Shown here in pieces: positions 39,365-51,770 of a stretch of DNA of 64,000 nt. The stretch covers positions 124,001 through 188,000 of the forward strand of contig CACGNN010000001.1 in assembly GCA_902574355.1 (NCBI GenBank). Reading direction: 5' to 3'. The notes beneath the pieces were generated by a model that was not told the origin of the DNA, made no database searches, and saw nothing but the letters and a program-made list of their open reading frames with translations. Each line of letters opens with the position of its first letter. Within the stretch, counting starts at the first letter, position 1. The stretch is from an uncultured SAR86 cluster bacterium. GTDB lineage: Bacteria; Pseudomonadota; Gammaproteobacteria; Magnimaribacterales; Magnimaribacteraceae. Both the position numbers and the translations under genes were made by a program.

Positions 39365-40771
39365 TTAAACATTTAAAGGAAAACCTGCTTTTTCATCAAA
39401 GGCTATTATTTCTTCAAAAGAGTTCATTGCTTTAAGAACATTTAAGTCTTGTCTTTGTCCTCCTATAATTTGAAGGGAAGCAGGTATACCTGAGTCCAAT
39501 AAAGAGATTGGTATCACCCCAGCTGGATTTCTTGTCATATTAATACCCATAGTGAAATCAACCCATGATGGAGTTTCATTGCCATTAACAAAACCGTCTC
39601 CTTCAAGTTTAGGTGCCTGTCCACAAGTCGCAGGAGTAATTATTAGGGGGGCTTCTTCGAAGAATTTTTCTAATTGATAGCCTAATTTATGACATGCGTC
39701 TATTGCAGAAGCATATGAAGCTCCATCCATATTAGTTCCCATTTCAATGAAGAATCTAAGTAGAGGATCTATTTTCTCAAAGTCTTTCGTATCTATTAAA
39801 TGTTGCTGTCTTCTCGCACAAGCACACGCCCAAAATATCATCCAATCATCAACAGGATTTTCGTTCCATATAGTTTCTTTTTCTATTATTTCAATACCTG
39901 CCTCCGCAAGAGAATTTATGGCCTTTTCACATTTCGATAAAATTTCTTTATCTACGGTTGAAAAGCCCATCGTAGGAGACCATATTGCAGTTTTCGGTGC
40001 ATCATTGAGTAATTCTCTTGACCAATTAAGGTTATCTGATTCTAAAGAAAAAATATCTGTTGGATCTGGTCCTACCGTTGCGTCTAAAGCTAAAGTATTA
40101 TCTTGAGTAGTATTAGCCATAGGGCCTTTTACAGTTAATAATCCTGATCCAGGAGGTGTTTTTCCTCCTATAGGAATTCTACCTTGAGAGGTTTTTAAAC
40201 CTGATAATCCACCTAATGCCGCAGGTATCCTTATGGAACCACCTCCATCAGATCCTGTTCCAAGAGGTATCATGCCGGATGCCAATGCTGCCGAAGTTCC
40301 ACCAGAAGAACCACCTGCAGAATATTTAAGATTCCAAGGATTTTTTGTGCTCCCAAAAGGTACATTGTCTGTTTTTCCTTTATGACCAAACTCAGGTGTA
40401 TTAGTTTTACCAAGAATTACACACCCTTGGTCTCTCATTCTTTTAACTAGAACTGAGTCTTCATTCGCTGGAGCGTCATTAATATGCAATTCTGAACCGA
40501 AACTGGTTATAAATCCTTTTGCATCTTCTAGATCTTTCACTCCGATGGGAATTCCGGCAAGTATTCCAACCTCTTCACCTTTTATAATTGCAGAATCAAT
40601 TTGTTCTGCTTGCAAAAGAGCATCCTCAGGATTTACGGAGCAAAAAGCATTTATCTCATCATCGAACTTATCAATATTATCTAAAGCTGATTGCGTTAAC
40701 TCCTTAGCAGATATTTTCTTTCCTTGAACATTGCTGACTAACTCTTTCAATGAATAATCTCTAAAGTCCAT
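39365..40771 (-). CDS. Amidase (amidase-signature family)
   Basis: GIPIGVKDLEDAKG, YSAGGSSGGTSAALASGMIPLGTGSDGGGSIRIPAALGGLSGLKTSQGRIP. Confidence 0.95.
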   Translation of the reverse strand: MDFRDYSLKELVSNVQGKKISAKELTQSALDNIDKFDDEINAFCSVNPEDALLQAEQIDSAIIKGEEVGILAGIPIGVKDLEDAKGFITSFGSELHINDAPANEDSVLVKRMRDQGCVILGKTNTPEFGHKGKTDNVPFGSTKNPWNLKYSAGGSSGGTSAALASGMIPLGTGSDGGGSIRIPAALGGLSGLKTSQGRIPIGGKTPPGSGLLTVKGPMANTTQDNTLALDATVGPDPTDIFSLESDNLNWSRELLNDAPKTAIWSPTMGFSTVDKEILSKCEKAINSLAEAGIEIIEKETIWNENPVDDWMIFWACACARRQQHLIDTKDFEKIDPLLRFFIEMGTNMDGASYASAIDACHKLGYQLEKFFEEAPLIITPATCGQAPKLEGDGFVNGNETPSWVDFTMGINMTRNPAGVIPISLLDSGIPASLQIIGGQRQDLNVLKAMNSFEEIIAFDEKAGFPLNV

Positions 40772-40835
40772 AGTATTCTCTCCAGTATTTGAAATGATGT
40801 TATCATTTTTTTAATACTTAAATTTTAAATTAATT

Positions 40836-42047
40836 ATGAACTTCGAACACACGAAAAAAACTAAAGAACTTATAGGGCTAGTCTCAAACTTTATCGATCA
40901 AAAAATAAAACCTCGAGAGGCAGAATATGTTAAGTCAATGAATTCTTTTAGAGAGTCAGGTAACCCATGGCAAGTTCCAGAAGTATTATATGAACTCAAG
41001 AGTGATGCACGAGCAGAGGGTTTGTGGAATTTTTCCTTAACAGGCAATGAAGGTTATGGGCTTACCAATCTTGAATTTGCACCTCTTGCTGAGGTGATGG
41101 GTGTTGGGTGGACTTCAGAAGTTTTTAATTCTTCTGCACCTGATGCTGGAAATATGGAAGTTTTAGATAAGTACGGCAGCGATTATCAGAAAGAAAAATG
41201 GCTTAAACCTTTATTAGAGGGTCGAATTCGATCGGCGTTTGCCATGACTGAGCCCAATGTAGCCTCTTCAGATGCAACTAATATTGCTAGCACTATATCT
41301 AAAGATGGTGATGATTATGTAATCAATGGAGAAAAATGGTGGACATCCGGTTATGGAAGACCTGACTGTGAGTTTATGATTTTTATGGGAGTATCAAATC
41401 CTGATGCACCAAAGCATCAAAGGCAATCTCAGATAATTATTCCAAAAAATACTCCAGGTATTACTTTGCAAAGAATGCTTACTGTTTATGGTTCAGACCA
41501 TGCACCTAATGGTCATGCCCATTTGAAATTTGATAATGTGAGGATACCAAAAGAAAATATTATTTTAGGTGAAGGAAAAGGTTTCGAAATTGCTCAAGGT
41601 CGTCTGGGTCCTGGACGTATACATCATTGCATGAAAATAATTGGTGCAGCAGAACTTGCCCTAGAACTCCTTTGCAGAAGGGCTTCAACACGGAAAGCCT
41701 TCGGTAAGGCAATTGCAGAGTTAGGTGGTAACTTTGATGTCATAGCTAAATGCCGTAATGAAATTGAGATGTGCAGATTATTAACACTTAAAGCGGCATA
41801 CATGATGGATACTTTAGGCAATAAAGAAGCTAAAAGTGAAATAGCACAACCAAAAGTTGAAGTTCCATCAATGGCAGTTAGGGTAATTGAAAGGGCAGTG
41901 CAAATTCATGGAGGAGCTGGAGTTTCTCAAGATACACCTTTGGCTAGTCTTTACAGTTCAATTAGATATCTGCGTATAGGTGATGGGCCGGATGAGGTAC
42001 ATATGAGGACAATAGCGAAAGAAGAGCTCAAAAAGTACTTAGATTAA
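40836..42047 (+). CDS. Acyl-CoA dehydrogenase family protein, ACAD10/11-like
   Basis: [74 protein letters not shown]. Confidence 0.93.
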   Translation: MNFEHTKKTKELIGLVSNFIDQKIKPREAEYVKSMNSFRESGNPWQVPEVLYELKSDARAEGLWNFSLTGNEGYGLTNLEFAPLAEVMGVGWTSEVFNSSAPDAGNMEVLDKYGSDYQKEKWLKPLLEGRIRSAFAMTEPNVASSDATNIASTISKDGDDYVINGEKWWTSGYGRPDCEFMIFMGVSNPDAPKHQRQSQIIIPKNTPGITLQRMLTVYGSDHAPNGHAHLKFDNVRIPKENIILGEGKGFEIAQGRLGPGRIHHCMKIIGAAELALELLCRRASTRKAFGKAIAELGGNFDVIAKCRNEIEMCRLLTLKAAYMMDTLGNKEAKSEIAQPKVEVPSMAVRVIERAVQIHGGAGVSQDTPLASLYSSIRYLRIGDGPDEVHMRTIAKEELKKYLD

Positions 42048-42055
42048 CCTCCCTT

Positions 42056-42337
42056 TTACTGCTTTTGATTCAAAATATCCGCTATTGTCTTTTTCTTTGA
42101 TTTTATAGATAGCATTTTCTTTGCAAATCCCATTTCTTTGTCTGCATTTATTTTATTCAACTTATATTGCTCTGAGTCCTGAGTAGCAATGATAATTCTG
42201 CCTGAGTCTGTATCTAGGCGAATACTATCCGTCTTAAACACCTTATTTTTTTTTGATATGACAACAGCCTCAACATCATTATTAAGATCTTCAGGATGAC
42301 ATCCTTCAATTAACTTTTTAAGTTCTTTTAATTTCAT
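42056..42337 (-). CDS. Hypothetical protein
   Basis: 93-aa ORF, no family recognised. Confidence 0.5.
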   Translation of the reverse strand: MKLKELKKLIEGCHPEDLNNDVEAVVISKKNKVFKTDSIRLDTDSGRIIIATQDSEQYKLNKINADKEMGFAKKMLSIKSKKKTIADILNQKQ

Positions 42338-42372
42338 AAAATTATTCTAAGAGCTAGAAGAGATTAGATATT

Positions 42373-42777
42373 TTATTTAAAACCTTCTGCAAGACTTTTC
42401 ACTGTAGATAAAGCTATTTCTTTAGTTTTGATATTATATTTATGATGATTAACGCCAGCGTACATCATTTCTGTTTCCTTGAAATCTTCAATCACCTGTT
42501 TGTTCAAACTAAAAACTATTTCTTCCTTGATTGCGTCGTTACTCCTTTTTTTATCTCCATATATTCTTTCATTTTCACCAATTTGAATCCATATCTTATC
42601 AAGTAAATCCATTAATTCTGGAAAATGAGAATCCTCATCTTCTGGAGTTTTAACAATTTCTATTATTCCAACGAGAGCAGGTTGCTCTTCAATTATTTCA
42701 CTATCTTTAAAAAGTATTGAAATTTTAGAACCTATTGAAATAGACCTGACATCACGATTTTTTATAGAACTCGACAT
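42373..42777 (-). CDS. Hypothetical protein
   Basis: 134-aa ORF, no family recognised. Confidence 0.5.
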   Translation of the reverse strand: MSSSIKNRDVRSISIGSKISILFKDSEIIEEQPALVGIIEIVKTPEDEDSHFPELMDLLDKIWIQIGENERIYGDKKRSNDAIKEEIVFSLNKQVIEDFKETEMMYAGVNHHKYNIKTKEIALSTVKSLAEGFK

Positions 42778-42902
42778 TCTTTATATCTACTAATTTATGA
42801 ATTAAATTGATGGATACTCACATTTTATATTCTTTTATAAGAGAAGACTATTTGTTAATAAGACTCTGGTTAAATTACGAGGTTTTGCTAAAATTCTTAT
42901 AT

Positions 42903-42978
42903 TGCAAAGGGGTGGCTTCGGCCTGAGATCATTGAAACCCTTTGAACCTGATCCATACAATAATGGCGGAGGAATTGC
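42903..42978 (+). promoter_or_regulatory. TPP (thiamin pyrophosphate) riboswitch, THI element
   Basis: GGGGTGGC-TTCG-GCCTGAGA...AACCCTTTGAACCTGATCCATACAATAATGGCGGAGGAATTGC, matching the conserved GGGGUGnnn...CUGAGA...ACCCnUnGAACCUGAUCnGG...nGCG core; directly upstream of the TonB receptor. Confidence 0.93.
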
Positions 42979-45069
42979 ATGCTAAAACGTATATTTTTAT
43001 TTTTTCCAGTTCTTTTTATTCTACCTGCTCACACCGAAGCAATTGACGAAATTGTCGTAAATGGAGATTGGCGGGACACAATATTAAGTGAGGTTGACAG
43101 TAGTCTTATTCTTATAAATGATGAAGATATAAGAAAAAAACAACATAAGCATTTTGAGGATATAACTTATCTAGTACCAAATCTTAATTTTGCTGCTAGT
43201 GATTCAAGACCGAGGTATTTTCAGATCAGGGGAATTGGAGAACGCTCTGGCTATGAAGGAACCCCGAATTCTTCAGTAGGATTCTTGATTGATGACATAG
43301 ATTTTTCAGGTCAGGCAGGTATCGCTTCCGTATACGATATCGATCAAATCGAAGTTTATAGAGGCCCTCAAGGTTCCAGAATGGGAGCCAGCTCACTTGC
43401 CGGAATGATTTATATCAAGACCAAAGATCCTCAGGATTTATTTGAAGCAAACGGAGAAATAACCCTAGGTAACTATGGAAGGAATGACTTGAGTGCTTCA
43501 ATTAATATTCCTTTCTCTAAGAATTTAAAATCAAGAGTGAGTATAAGGAAAGAAGATTTCGATGGTTTCAGAGAGAATTTATTTTTAAAAAGAGATAATA
43601 CATCTAGAAAAGACGAGCAATCCCTTAGGTTCAAAACCAATTGGTTAATTAATGAAACCGCTTCTCTTGCTTTGGTATATTTTGATAATGATTTTGATGA
43701 TCCTGCAGACATATGGACAATTGATGGGTCATTAAATACTCTTTCAGATAGACCCGGAATGGATTCTCAAGATTCTAATGCTTTGGGTATCAATCTAGAG
43801 TTCATTAATCAATTTAATAGTCTAAAGGTTTTATATTCTGAAACTGATACAGATGTAGTTTTCAGTTACGATGCTGACTGGGGCAATGCGCAGTCACACT
43901 TTCCTTACATTTATGATTATTTTTCTGAAACCCTGAGAAAAAGGGAAACATCTAATTTCGAACTAAGACTTCTATCTAACGAATCTGTAACAACTTTTGG
44001 AGATCAATTCCAATGGATAGTTGGATTTTCATTTTATGAAATTGATGAATTAAATAATAGAAGAGATGACGGAGCTTATGGAGATCCAAATGATGGTTTT
44101 GGAACTTTCTATAGTGAATCGTTTTTCTCGAGTGATTACTCTTCAGAGAGTAAATCTATGTTTGGTAACTTAGACTACCCTATAAGCGACGCTTTAAAGT
44201 TATCGTTAGGCTTTAGATGGGAGGATTGGGAAGCAGATTATATAGACTCAAATAATGAATTATTCACACCCGATGATTCAATGAATGGAGGAAAAATATC
44301 CCTTATTAATTCTTTAGAAAATGATCTTAAATATTATGTAAGTGTTGCAAAGGGTTATAAGCAGGGTGGTTTTAATTTAGGAACTGGGGTAAGCAGCTCT
44401 TCATTAGTGCAAGCAATATCTTATTCACCTGAATACCTAACTAATTACGAGTTTGGAATAAATAAATACTTTATCTCTTCAAAAACATTTTTTGATTTAG
44501 TAATTTTTTATTCAGACAGAAGAGATCAACAAGTATTGTCATCAACTCAAGTTGACCCACAAGATCCAAATACATTCTTGTTTTTGACTAAGAATGCAGC
44601 TGAAGGTTTAAATTATGGAGCTGAGATAAGTCTAGATTCTGAAATTTCAGATAGATTCAATATGTTCCTTAACTTAGGAATACTTGAAACAGAAATAAGA
44701 AAATATCAATCAAGACCAGATCTAGAGGGAAGGGAGCAAGCACACGCACCCGACTATAGTTTTTCTGCAGGATTAAGTTGGGAAATATCAAATAATGTAG
44801 AGTTTTTATTGGACATCAATGGCAAGAGTGACTTTTATTACTCAGACTCACATAATAATTCTTCTGATGATTACATTCTTACAAATATGAATCTGGTATA
44901 TGAGAAAGAAAATATAAACTTGAACTTCTGGGTAAGAAATATATTTGACGAATATTATTCTCTAAGAGGGTTTTATTTTGGCAATGAGCCGCCAAGTTTT
45001 GAAGATACTTTATATGAACGTCATGGAGATCCGCGTAACTATGGAGTTACATTCCGCTATGACTTCTAG
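42979..45069 (+). CDS. TonB-dependent receptor, predicted thiamin/thiamin-precursor uptake
   Basis: Plug domain IDQIEVYRGPQGSRMGASSLAGMIYIKTKDP; C-terminal beta-strand YGVTFRYDF; riboswitch-controlled and followed by PnuC-family gene. Confidence 0.93.
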   Translation: MLKRIFLFFPVLFILPAHTEAIDEIVVNGDWRDTILSEVDSSLILINDEDIRKKQHKHFEDITYLVPNLNFAASDSRPRYFQIRGIGERSGYEGTPNSSVGFLIDDIDFSGQAGIASVYDIDQIEVYRGPQGSRMGASSLAGMIYIKTKDPQDLFEANGEITLGNYGRNDLSASINIPFSKNLKSRVSIRKEDFDGFRENLFLKRDNTSRKDEQSLRFKTNWLINETASLALVYFDNDFDDPADIWTIDGSLNTLSDRPGMDSQDSNALGINLEFINQFNSLKVLYSETDTDVVFSYDADWGNAQSHFPYIYDYFSETLRKRETSNFELRLLSNESVTTFGDQFQWIVGFSFYEIDELNNRRDDGAYGDPNDGFGTFYSESFFSSDYSSESKSMFGNLDYPISDALKLSLGFRWEDWEADYIDSNNELFTPDDSMNGGKISLINSLENDLKYYVSVAKGYKQGGFNLGTGVSSSSLVQAISYSPEYLTNYEFGINKYFISSKTFFDLVIFYSDRRDQQVLSSTQVDPQDPNTFLFLTKNAAEGLNYGAEISLDSEISDRFNMFLNLGILETEIRKYQSRPDLEGREQAHAPDYSFSAGLSWEISNNVEFLLDINGKSDFYYSDSHNNSSDDYILTNMNLVYEKENINLNFWVRNIFDEYYSLRGFYFGNEPPSFEDTLYERHGDPRNYGVTFRYDF

Positions 45070-45078
45070 TTAACATCT

Positions 45079-45639
45079 ATGGAAATTATTGCAGTTTCTT
45101 TAGCAATTATTTACCTCTTATTGGCAGTTAAGCAAAATATTCTATGCTGGCTAGCTGCCATACTAAGTTCATCAATATTTTTCTTTATTATGTATTCAGC
45201 AGGACTATACATGGAAGCTTATTTACAAATATTTTATATATTGATGGCCGTATATGGGTGGTCTCAATGGAGAGCAAAGGAATTACCTCTTGTTGTTGGC
45301 ACTTGGCAGCTAAGCAGTCATTTAAAAGCCTTAGGAATCATCTTATTCTTATCTCTAACATCCGGCTATATATTAGATAATTACACAGATGCAGCCCTAC
45401 CTTTTTTTGATGCTTTAACAACTTGGGGTGCTGTGGTGGCAACTTACATGGTAGCCAAGAAACTTATTGAGAACTGGATCTATTGGTTTGTAATTGACTT
45501 TATATCTGTCTTCTTATTTTTGTCGAGAGACTTATTTCTTACAGCTTTACTCTTCGCCGGTTATTTAGTAATTATTATTTTTGGCTACAGGGCCTGGAAA
45601 CTATCTATGCTGAAAACAAAAAAAGGGATTAACAATTAA
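45079..45639 (+). CDS. pnuT: PnuC/PnuT-family transporter, probable thiamin transporter
   Basis: Polytopic; NILCWLAAILSSSIFFFIMYSAGLYMEAYLQIFYILMAVYGWSQW and YWFVIDFISVFLFLSRDLFLTALLFAGYLVIIIFGYRAWK. Specificity inferred from the TPP riboswitch. Confidence 0.85.
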   Translation: MEIIAVSLAIIYLLLAVKQNILCWLAAILSSSIFFFIMYSAGLYMEAYLQIFYILMAVYGWSQWRAKELPLVVGTWQLSSHLKALGIILFLSLTSGYILDNYTDAALPFFDALTTWGAVVATYMVAKKLIENWIYWFVIDFISVFLFLSRDLFLTALLFAGYLVIIIFGYRAWKLSMLKTKKGINN

Positions 45640-45654
45640 TAGTTAATCCCTTTT
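45621..45654. terminator. Intrinsic terminator hairpin, 13-bp perfect stem, between convergent pnuT and katG
   Basis: AAAAGGGATTAAC-AATTAATA-GTTAATCCCTTTT followed by AGTTTTT. Confidence 0.85.
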
Positions 45655-45670
45655 AGTTTTTAAGTCTTTA

Positions 45671-47815
<2,145 letters not shown>

Positions 47816-47982
47816 TTAATTAAATGTACCTAGGAAGCGCGCAGTAGTTAAATATTCTTATATTTAAAGGGTATAGTATATAAAGTGAAGCTGGAGTTTT
47901 CAACGTTTTAACCTAACGAATTAATAAGGTTTAAGCGAACAATTCATTTATATGAGAGAATAATTCTTTAAGGGAGTAAATT

Positions 47983-48462
47983 ATGGCAAAAGCATTATAC
48001 CCAGGCACATTCGATCCAATAACTTTGGGTCATATTGATATCATTGAGAGGGCTTTACACCTTTTCGATGAAGTCACAATAGCAATTGCAACTAGTGCTG
48101 CAAAAAAACCTATTTTTACTCTCGAAGAGAGAATTGAACACATTGATAAAATATTTGAAGGAAATAAAAAGGTTAAGGCAATTGGGTTTACTGGCCTTGT
48201 GGTAGATCTTGCAAAGGAGCAAGAATCTAATATTCTCATTAGAGGTTTAAGGGCTGTTTCTGATTTCGAGTACGAATTTCAACTAGCAAATATGAATAGG
48301 GCAATGTCTCCTGATTTGGAGAGTATTTTCTTGACCCCAAAGGCTAAATTTTCATTTCTATCATCTACCTTAGTAAGAGAAATTGCTTCTATGGGCGGAA
48401 AAATTGATTCATTTGTTGACCCTATCGTCAAGCAAGCTTTGCAGGAAAGGTTTAAAAAATAG
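47983..48462 (+). CDS. coaD: Phosphopantetheine adenylyltransferase
   Basis: [54 protein letters not shown]. Confidence 0.97.
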   Translation: MAKALYPGTFDPITLGHIDIIERALHLFDEVTIAIATSAAKKPIFTLEERIEHIDKIFEGNKKVKAIGFTGLVVDLAKEQESNILIRGLRAVSDFEYEFQLANMNRAMSPDLESIFLTPKAKFSFLSSTLVREIASMGGKIDSFVDPIVKQALQERFKK

Positions 48463-49270
48463 ATTGGCATTTAGGACAATATGCACTGGCTCTTTGTCCT
48501 ATTCTTTTCCCTTTAATAGTAGAAAAACATTCATAACATTCTTCTCCTTCTCTGCCATAAACCCTCAGACTTTGTTTGAAATAACCTGGTTTACTATCTC
48601 CACCAACAAAGTCACGCAATGTAGTGCCTCCTTCCTCAATTGATTTTCTAAGAATATGTACAATTTCTTTGGCAAGTAAATTATATTTTTTCCTTGGTAC
48701 CTTACCTGCCATGCATGAAGGCCTAATCCCGGCTGAGAATAAAGCCTCGCTTGCGTAGATGTTTCCAACTCCAACTACAACTTTAGAATTCATTATAAAA
48801 TTCTTGATGGGAACTTTTCTTTTTCTAGATTTATAAAAGAGATAGTCGCCACTAAAGCTATTACCCAGTGGCTCTGGTCCTAAGTTTTTTAAAAGAAAAT
48901 GTGTATCGATGTCCTTTGACCATAAAAAGCAACCGAACCTTCTAGGATCGCAATATCTCAGAATGGTCCCATCTTCAAAGCAAATGTCGATATGGTCATG
49001 TTTTTTGAGATTCTCTTCTTTGGCTATCCTAAGACTTCCAGACATCCCCAAATGAATGATAAGATTTTCATTTGAACTCTCAAGTAAAAGATATTTTCCT
49101 CTTCTTTTTATGCTTTCAATTTTTTTCTTCTCCAATTTTCTTTTGATTAAACATTTAGGTACAGGCCATCTTAAGGATGGTTGGCGAATTATCACCGAAC
49201 TTATTGTCTTATTGATTATGTGAGGTTCAATCCCTCTCAAGGTTGTTTCTACTTCAGGTAATTCAGGCAC
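48452..49270 (-). CDS. mutM: Formamidopyrimidine-DNA glycosylase
   Basis: [37 protein letters not shown]-terminal zinc finger [25 protein letters not shown]. Confidence 0.97.
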   Translation of the reverse strand: MPELPEVETTLRGIEPHIINKTISSVIIRQPSLRWPVPKCLIKRKLEKKKIESIKRRGKYLLLESSNENLIIHLGMSGSLRIAKEENLKKHDHIDICFEDGTILRYCDPRRFGCFLWSKDIDTHFLLKNLGPEPLGNSFSGDYLFYKSRKRKVPIKNFIMNSKVVVGVGNIYASEALFSAGIRPSCMAGKVPRKKYNLLAKEIVHILRKSIEEGGTTLRDFVGGDSKPGYFKQSLRVYGREGEECYECFSTIKGKRIGQRASAYCPKCQSIF

Positions 49271-49281
49271 TTGCGCTCAAG

Positions 49282-50328
49282 CTAATTTTTCTGAGTTTGT
49301 GAATCAGTTACTTCTTCAATTACTCTTATCAATGCCTCAGCTATCTCATTTGGAACCTCTTCTTGAAGAAAATGACCAGCAGTAGTTTTTGTAAGACGTG
49401 CATTTGGAAAATTTTGTTGCATGATGGGAAGTGCCCTTCCCAAAATTGGATCATTCTCACCCCAAACTATTTCAGCAGGAATTTCTAAAGTATTTACGTA
49501 TTCTTCTATTCTGCGCATCGAAGGAGCACTTTGATGATTTGGTCCATCGGGCACCATTCTCATCATTGCAAGAGGTGCCTTAGAATTTCCACTTTCATAA
49601 ACAGGTCTTCCATAAAGTTCAGCAACTTCTGTTGTCCATGAATCAGGATTTCCTTGAACACTTTTCAATCTCTCGAATATCGAAAAGACCACTTCTAGCA
49701 AAATTTCACCAAGTACTGGAGTTTTGACTATTGCATGTGCAGGAGACAGATCAGCATTTGCTTTAGGGGCATTAAATCCCGTGTTTAGTAAAACAGCTCC
49801 TTTAAGTAATTCAGGAGAAAGGGATAATGCACCCATACCGATAGGTCCTCCCCAATCTTGTCCTGCGTAGATTAATTCTTTAAGTTCAAGCTCCTTCAAG
49901 ACCTTATTGATCCAGTAAATATGATTCTCTGCAGTGTGCTCACTAGCTGGTATTTTAGAAGAGAATCCCAACCCCAGACTAGTTGGCATAATAACCCTTA
50001 CTTTATTTAGAGGTAATTTTTCTAATACTTTTCTATATAAAAACCCTGAAGTAGGATTACCGTGCATTAAAAAAACAGGGAATCCTTCTCCTGCCTCTAA
50101 AACATGAACCTTTAATCCTGGCTCGACTTCTATAAAGTAACTTTTATAGTTTGAATCAACCATATTTGCAGCATAACTTGGTAGAGGAAAAGCCTCATAA
50201 GTTCCAGAATCCAAAACTACTTGGCCATCACCAATTGGAGTAACCACATATCCATCACGAGTTACAAAGAAACTTAGGATAATTAAACTAAAAGCAATGA
50301 GAATCAGAATTCTTAGAAAAGTTTTCAT
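49282..50328 (-). CDS. Alpha/beta hydrolase of the haloalkane dehalogenase/epoxide hydrolase type, N-terminal membrane anchor
   Basis: FLMHGNPTSGFLYR, GQDWGGPIGMGAL (Asp nucleophile), GHFLQEEVP; N-terminal ILILIAFSLIILSFFV. Confidence 0.8.
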   Translation of the reverse strand: MKTFLRILILIAFSLIILSFFVTRDGYVVTPIGDGQVVLDSGTYEAFPLPSYAANMVDSNYKSYFIEVEPGLKVHVLEAGEGFPVFLMHGNPTSGFLYRKVLEKLPLNKVRVIMPTSLGLGFSSKIPASEHTAENHIYWINKVLKELELKELIYAGQDWGGPIGMGALSLSPELLKGAVLLNTGFNAPKANADLSPAHAIVKTPVLGEILLEVVFSIFERLKSVQGNPDSWTTEVAELYGRPVYESGNSKAPLAMMRMVPDGPNHQSAPSMRRIEEYVNTLEIPAEIVWGENDPILGRALPIMQQNFPNARLTKTTAGHFLQEEVPNEIAEALIRVIEEVTDSQTQKN

Positions 50329-50335
50329 AGAATCG

Positions 50336-51670
50336 TCAGTTCATTTGATTACTTATTTTTATGAGATCATCAGGGCTTAGTGTTCCGACAGAAGCCTTCA
50401 GTCTCAGCATAGAAATAATGTAATTATATCTTGAGCTAGCGTAATCTCTTTGCGCTTGAAAGACTCTTTTTTGAGCATCCAGCAGATCTACGGTATTTCT
50501 TGTACCAACCTCATAGCCCACTTGTGTAGCTTCAAGAGCAGATTCTGCAGACGCGAGGGCTTGCTTTCTAGCAGTGACATTAGCTACTTGTGTTTGCACA
50601 CCAAAGTGATTGGACCTAATATCTCTGATCGTTGATCTTTCAGAATAAATGGCTTGTTCTTTAGATCGATCGTAATTGGCGTAAGCCTGTCTTCTTGCTG
50701 AGCTGATGGCTCCTCCGGCAAACAATGGTAAGTTAAACTGAATAGAATACTGTCTGGTGTCTTGTTCAACTCCAAATAATGGATTTTGAATAAAGCCACC
50801 GAATTTGCCCTGTTTTGTTGTACTTGTCGAGATTCTTCCAACTAGGTCTATTTGGGGAAGATGATTAGAAGCAGAAGCTCTAGCTGTTGCTTGCGCGGCG
50901 TCTCTTTGAAGTTTAGCAGCTTTGAGTTGATAATTATTTTTTATGCCTAAAGATACCCAACTTTCTCGATCTAATGGATCGGGCAGTGATATTTCAAATT
51001 CGTCTATTAATGGAGAAAGCAGACTTATATCTCTTCCGACTATTGAAGTTAGAGTTTCTTTTGCAGTATCTAATTGTGATTCTTGAGCAATTCTCGACAC
51101 GACTGTTAAGTCGAATGCTGCCTGAGTTTCTTGAACTTCAGTAATTGCCGCTAGACCAACATCAAATCTCTTTTTAGCTAAATCTCTTTGTCTACCTATT
51201 GCCTTTTCTTCTGCTTTAGCAGCATTTAAGCTATCAATTGAGTTAAGTACATTGAAATAAGCTGAAGCTACTCTGATCATAGTTTCTTGTTGTTGGTAAG
51301 CAAATTCTGCAGCTGCTGCTTCTGACAAAGCTGTACCTCTCTCAAATTGAAACCATTTATCTAATCTAAAAATTGGTTGATTCAAATTCGCAAAGTAAGC
51401 ATTAGAGTTATATTGGTCTATAAGCTGTTCTTCAACTCTGTACTCATTCCAATTAGTGCTTCCGGACACACTAAGTGTTGGAAGGAGACCTGCTATCCCT
51501 TGAGTTTTATTCTCTTTTCCCGATCGGTAAGAAGCTTCAGCAGCTCTCAACAAAGGGTCATTCTTAAGTGCTAATTCATAAACTTCAGAAAGATTTTCTC
51601 CTCTGATTGGGCTTGTCATAGTAGCGAAGATCAAGCAAAAGAAAGGAACTATTATGTTTTTAAAGCGCAT
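50336..51670 (-). CDS. tolC: TolC-family type I secretion outer membrane protein
   Basis: SEVYELALKNDPLLRAAEASY; QVGYEVGTRNTVDLLDAQKRVFQAQRDYASSRYNYIISMLRLK. Confidence 0.92.
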   Translation of the reverse strand: MRFKNIIVPFFCLIFATMTSPIRGENLSEVYELALKNDPLLRAAEASYRSGKENKTQGIAGLLPTLSVSGSTNWNEYRVEEQLIDQYNSNAYFANLNQPIFRLDKWFQFERGTALSEAAAAEFAYQQQETMIRVASAYFNVLNSIDSLNAAKAEEKAIGRQRDLAKKRFDVGLAAITEVQETQAAFDLTVVSRIAQESQLDTAKETLTSIVGRDISLLSPLIDEFEISLPDPLDRESWVSLGIKNNYQLKAAKLQRDAAQATARASASNHLPQIDLVGRISTSTTKQGKFGGFIQNPLFGVEQDTRQYSIQFNLPLFAGGAISSARRQAYANYDRSKEQAIYSERSTIRDIRSNHFGVQTQVANVTARKQALASAESALEATQVGYEVGTRNTVDLLDAQKRVFQAQRDYASSRYNYIISMLRLKASVGTLSPDDLIKISNQMN

Positions 51671-51742
51671 TTTTTTATAAACGTCAGGTGTATTAGTCTA
51701 CTATAACACCTCTTAGATTCGCAACAAAATTAATTCTTAGCC

Positions 51743-51765
51743 TATAATGATATTTTACTAAGGAG
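51743..51765 (+). promoter_or_regulatory. Candidate -10 element (TATAAT) and Shine-Dalgarno for peroxiredoxin
   Basis: TATAAT at 51743-51748; AAGGAG at 51760-51765; ATG at 51771. No good -35 seen. Confidence 0.45.
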
Positions 51766-51770
51766 AAAAA

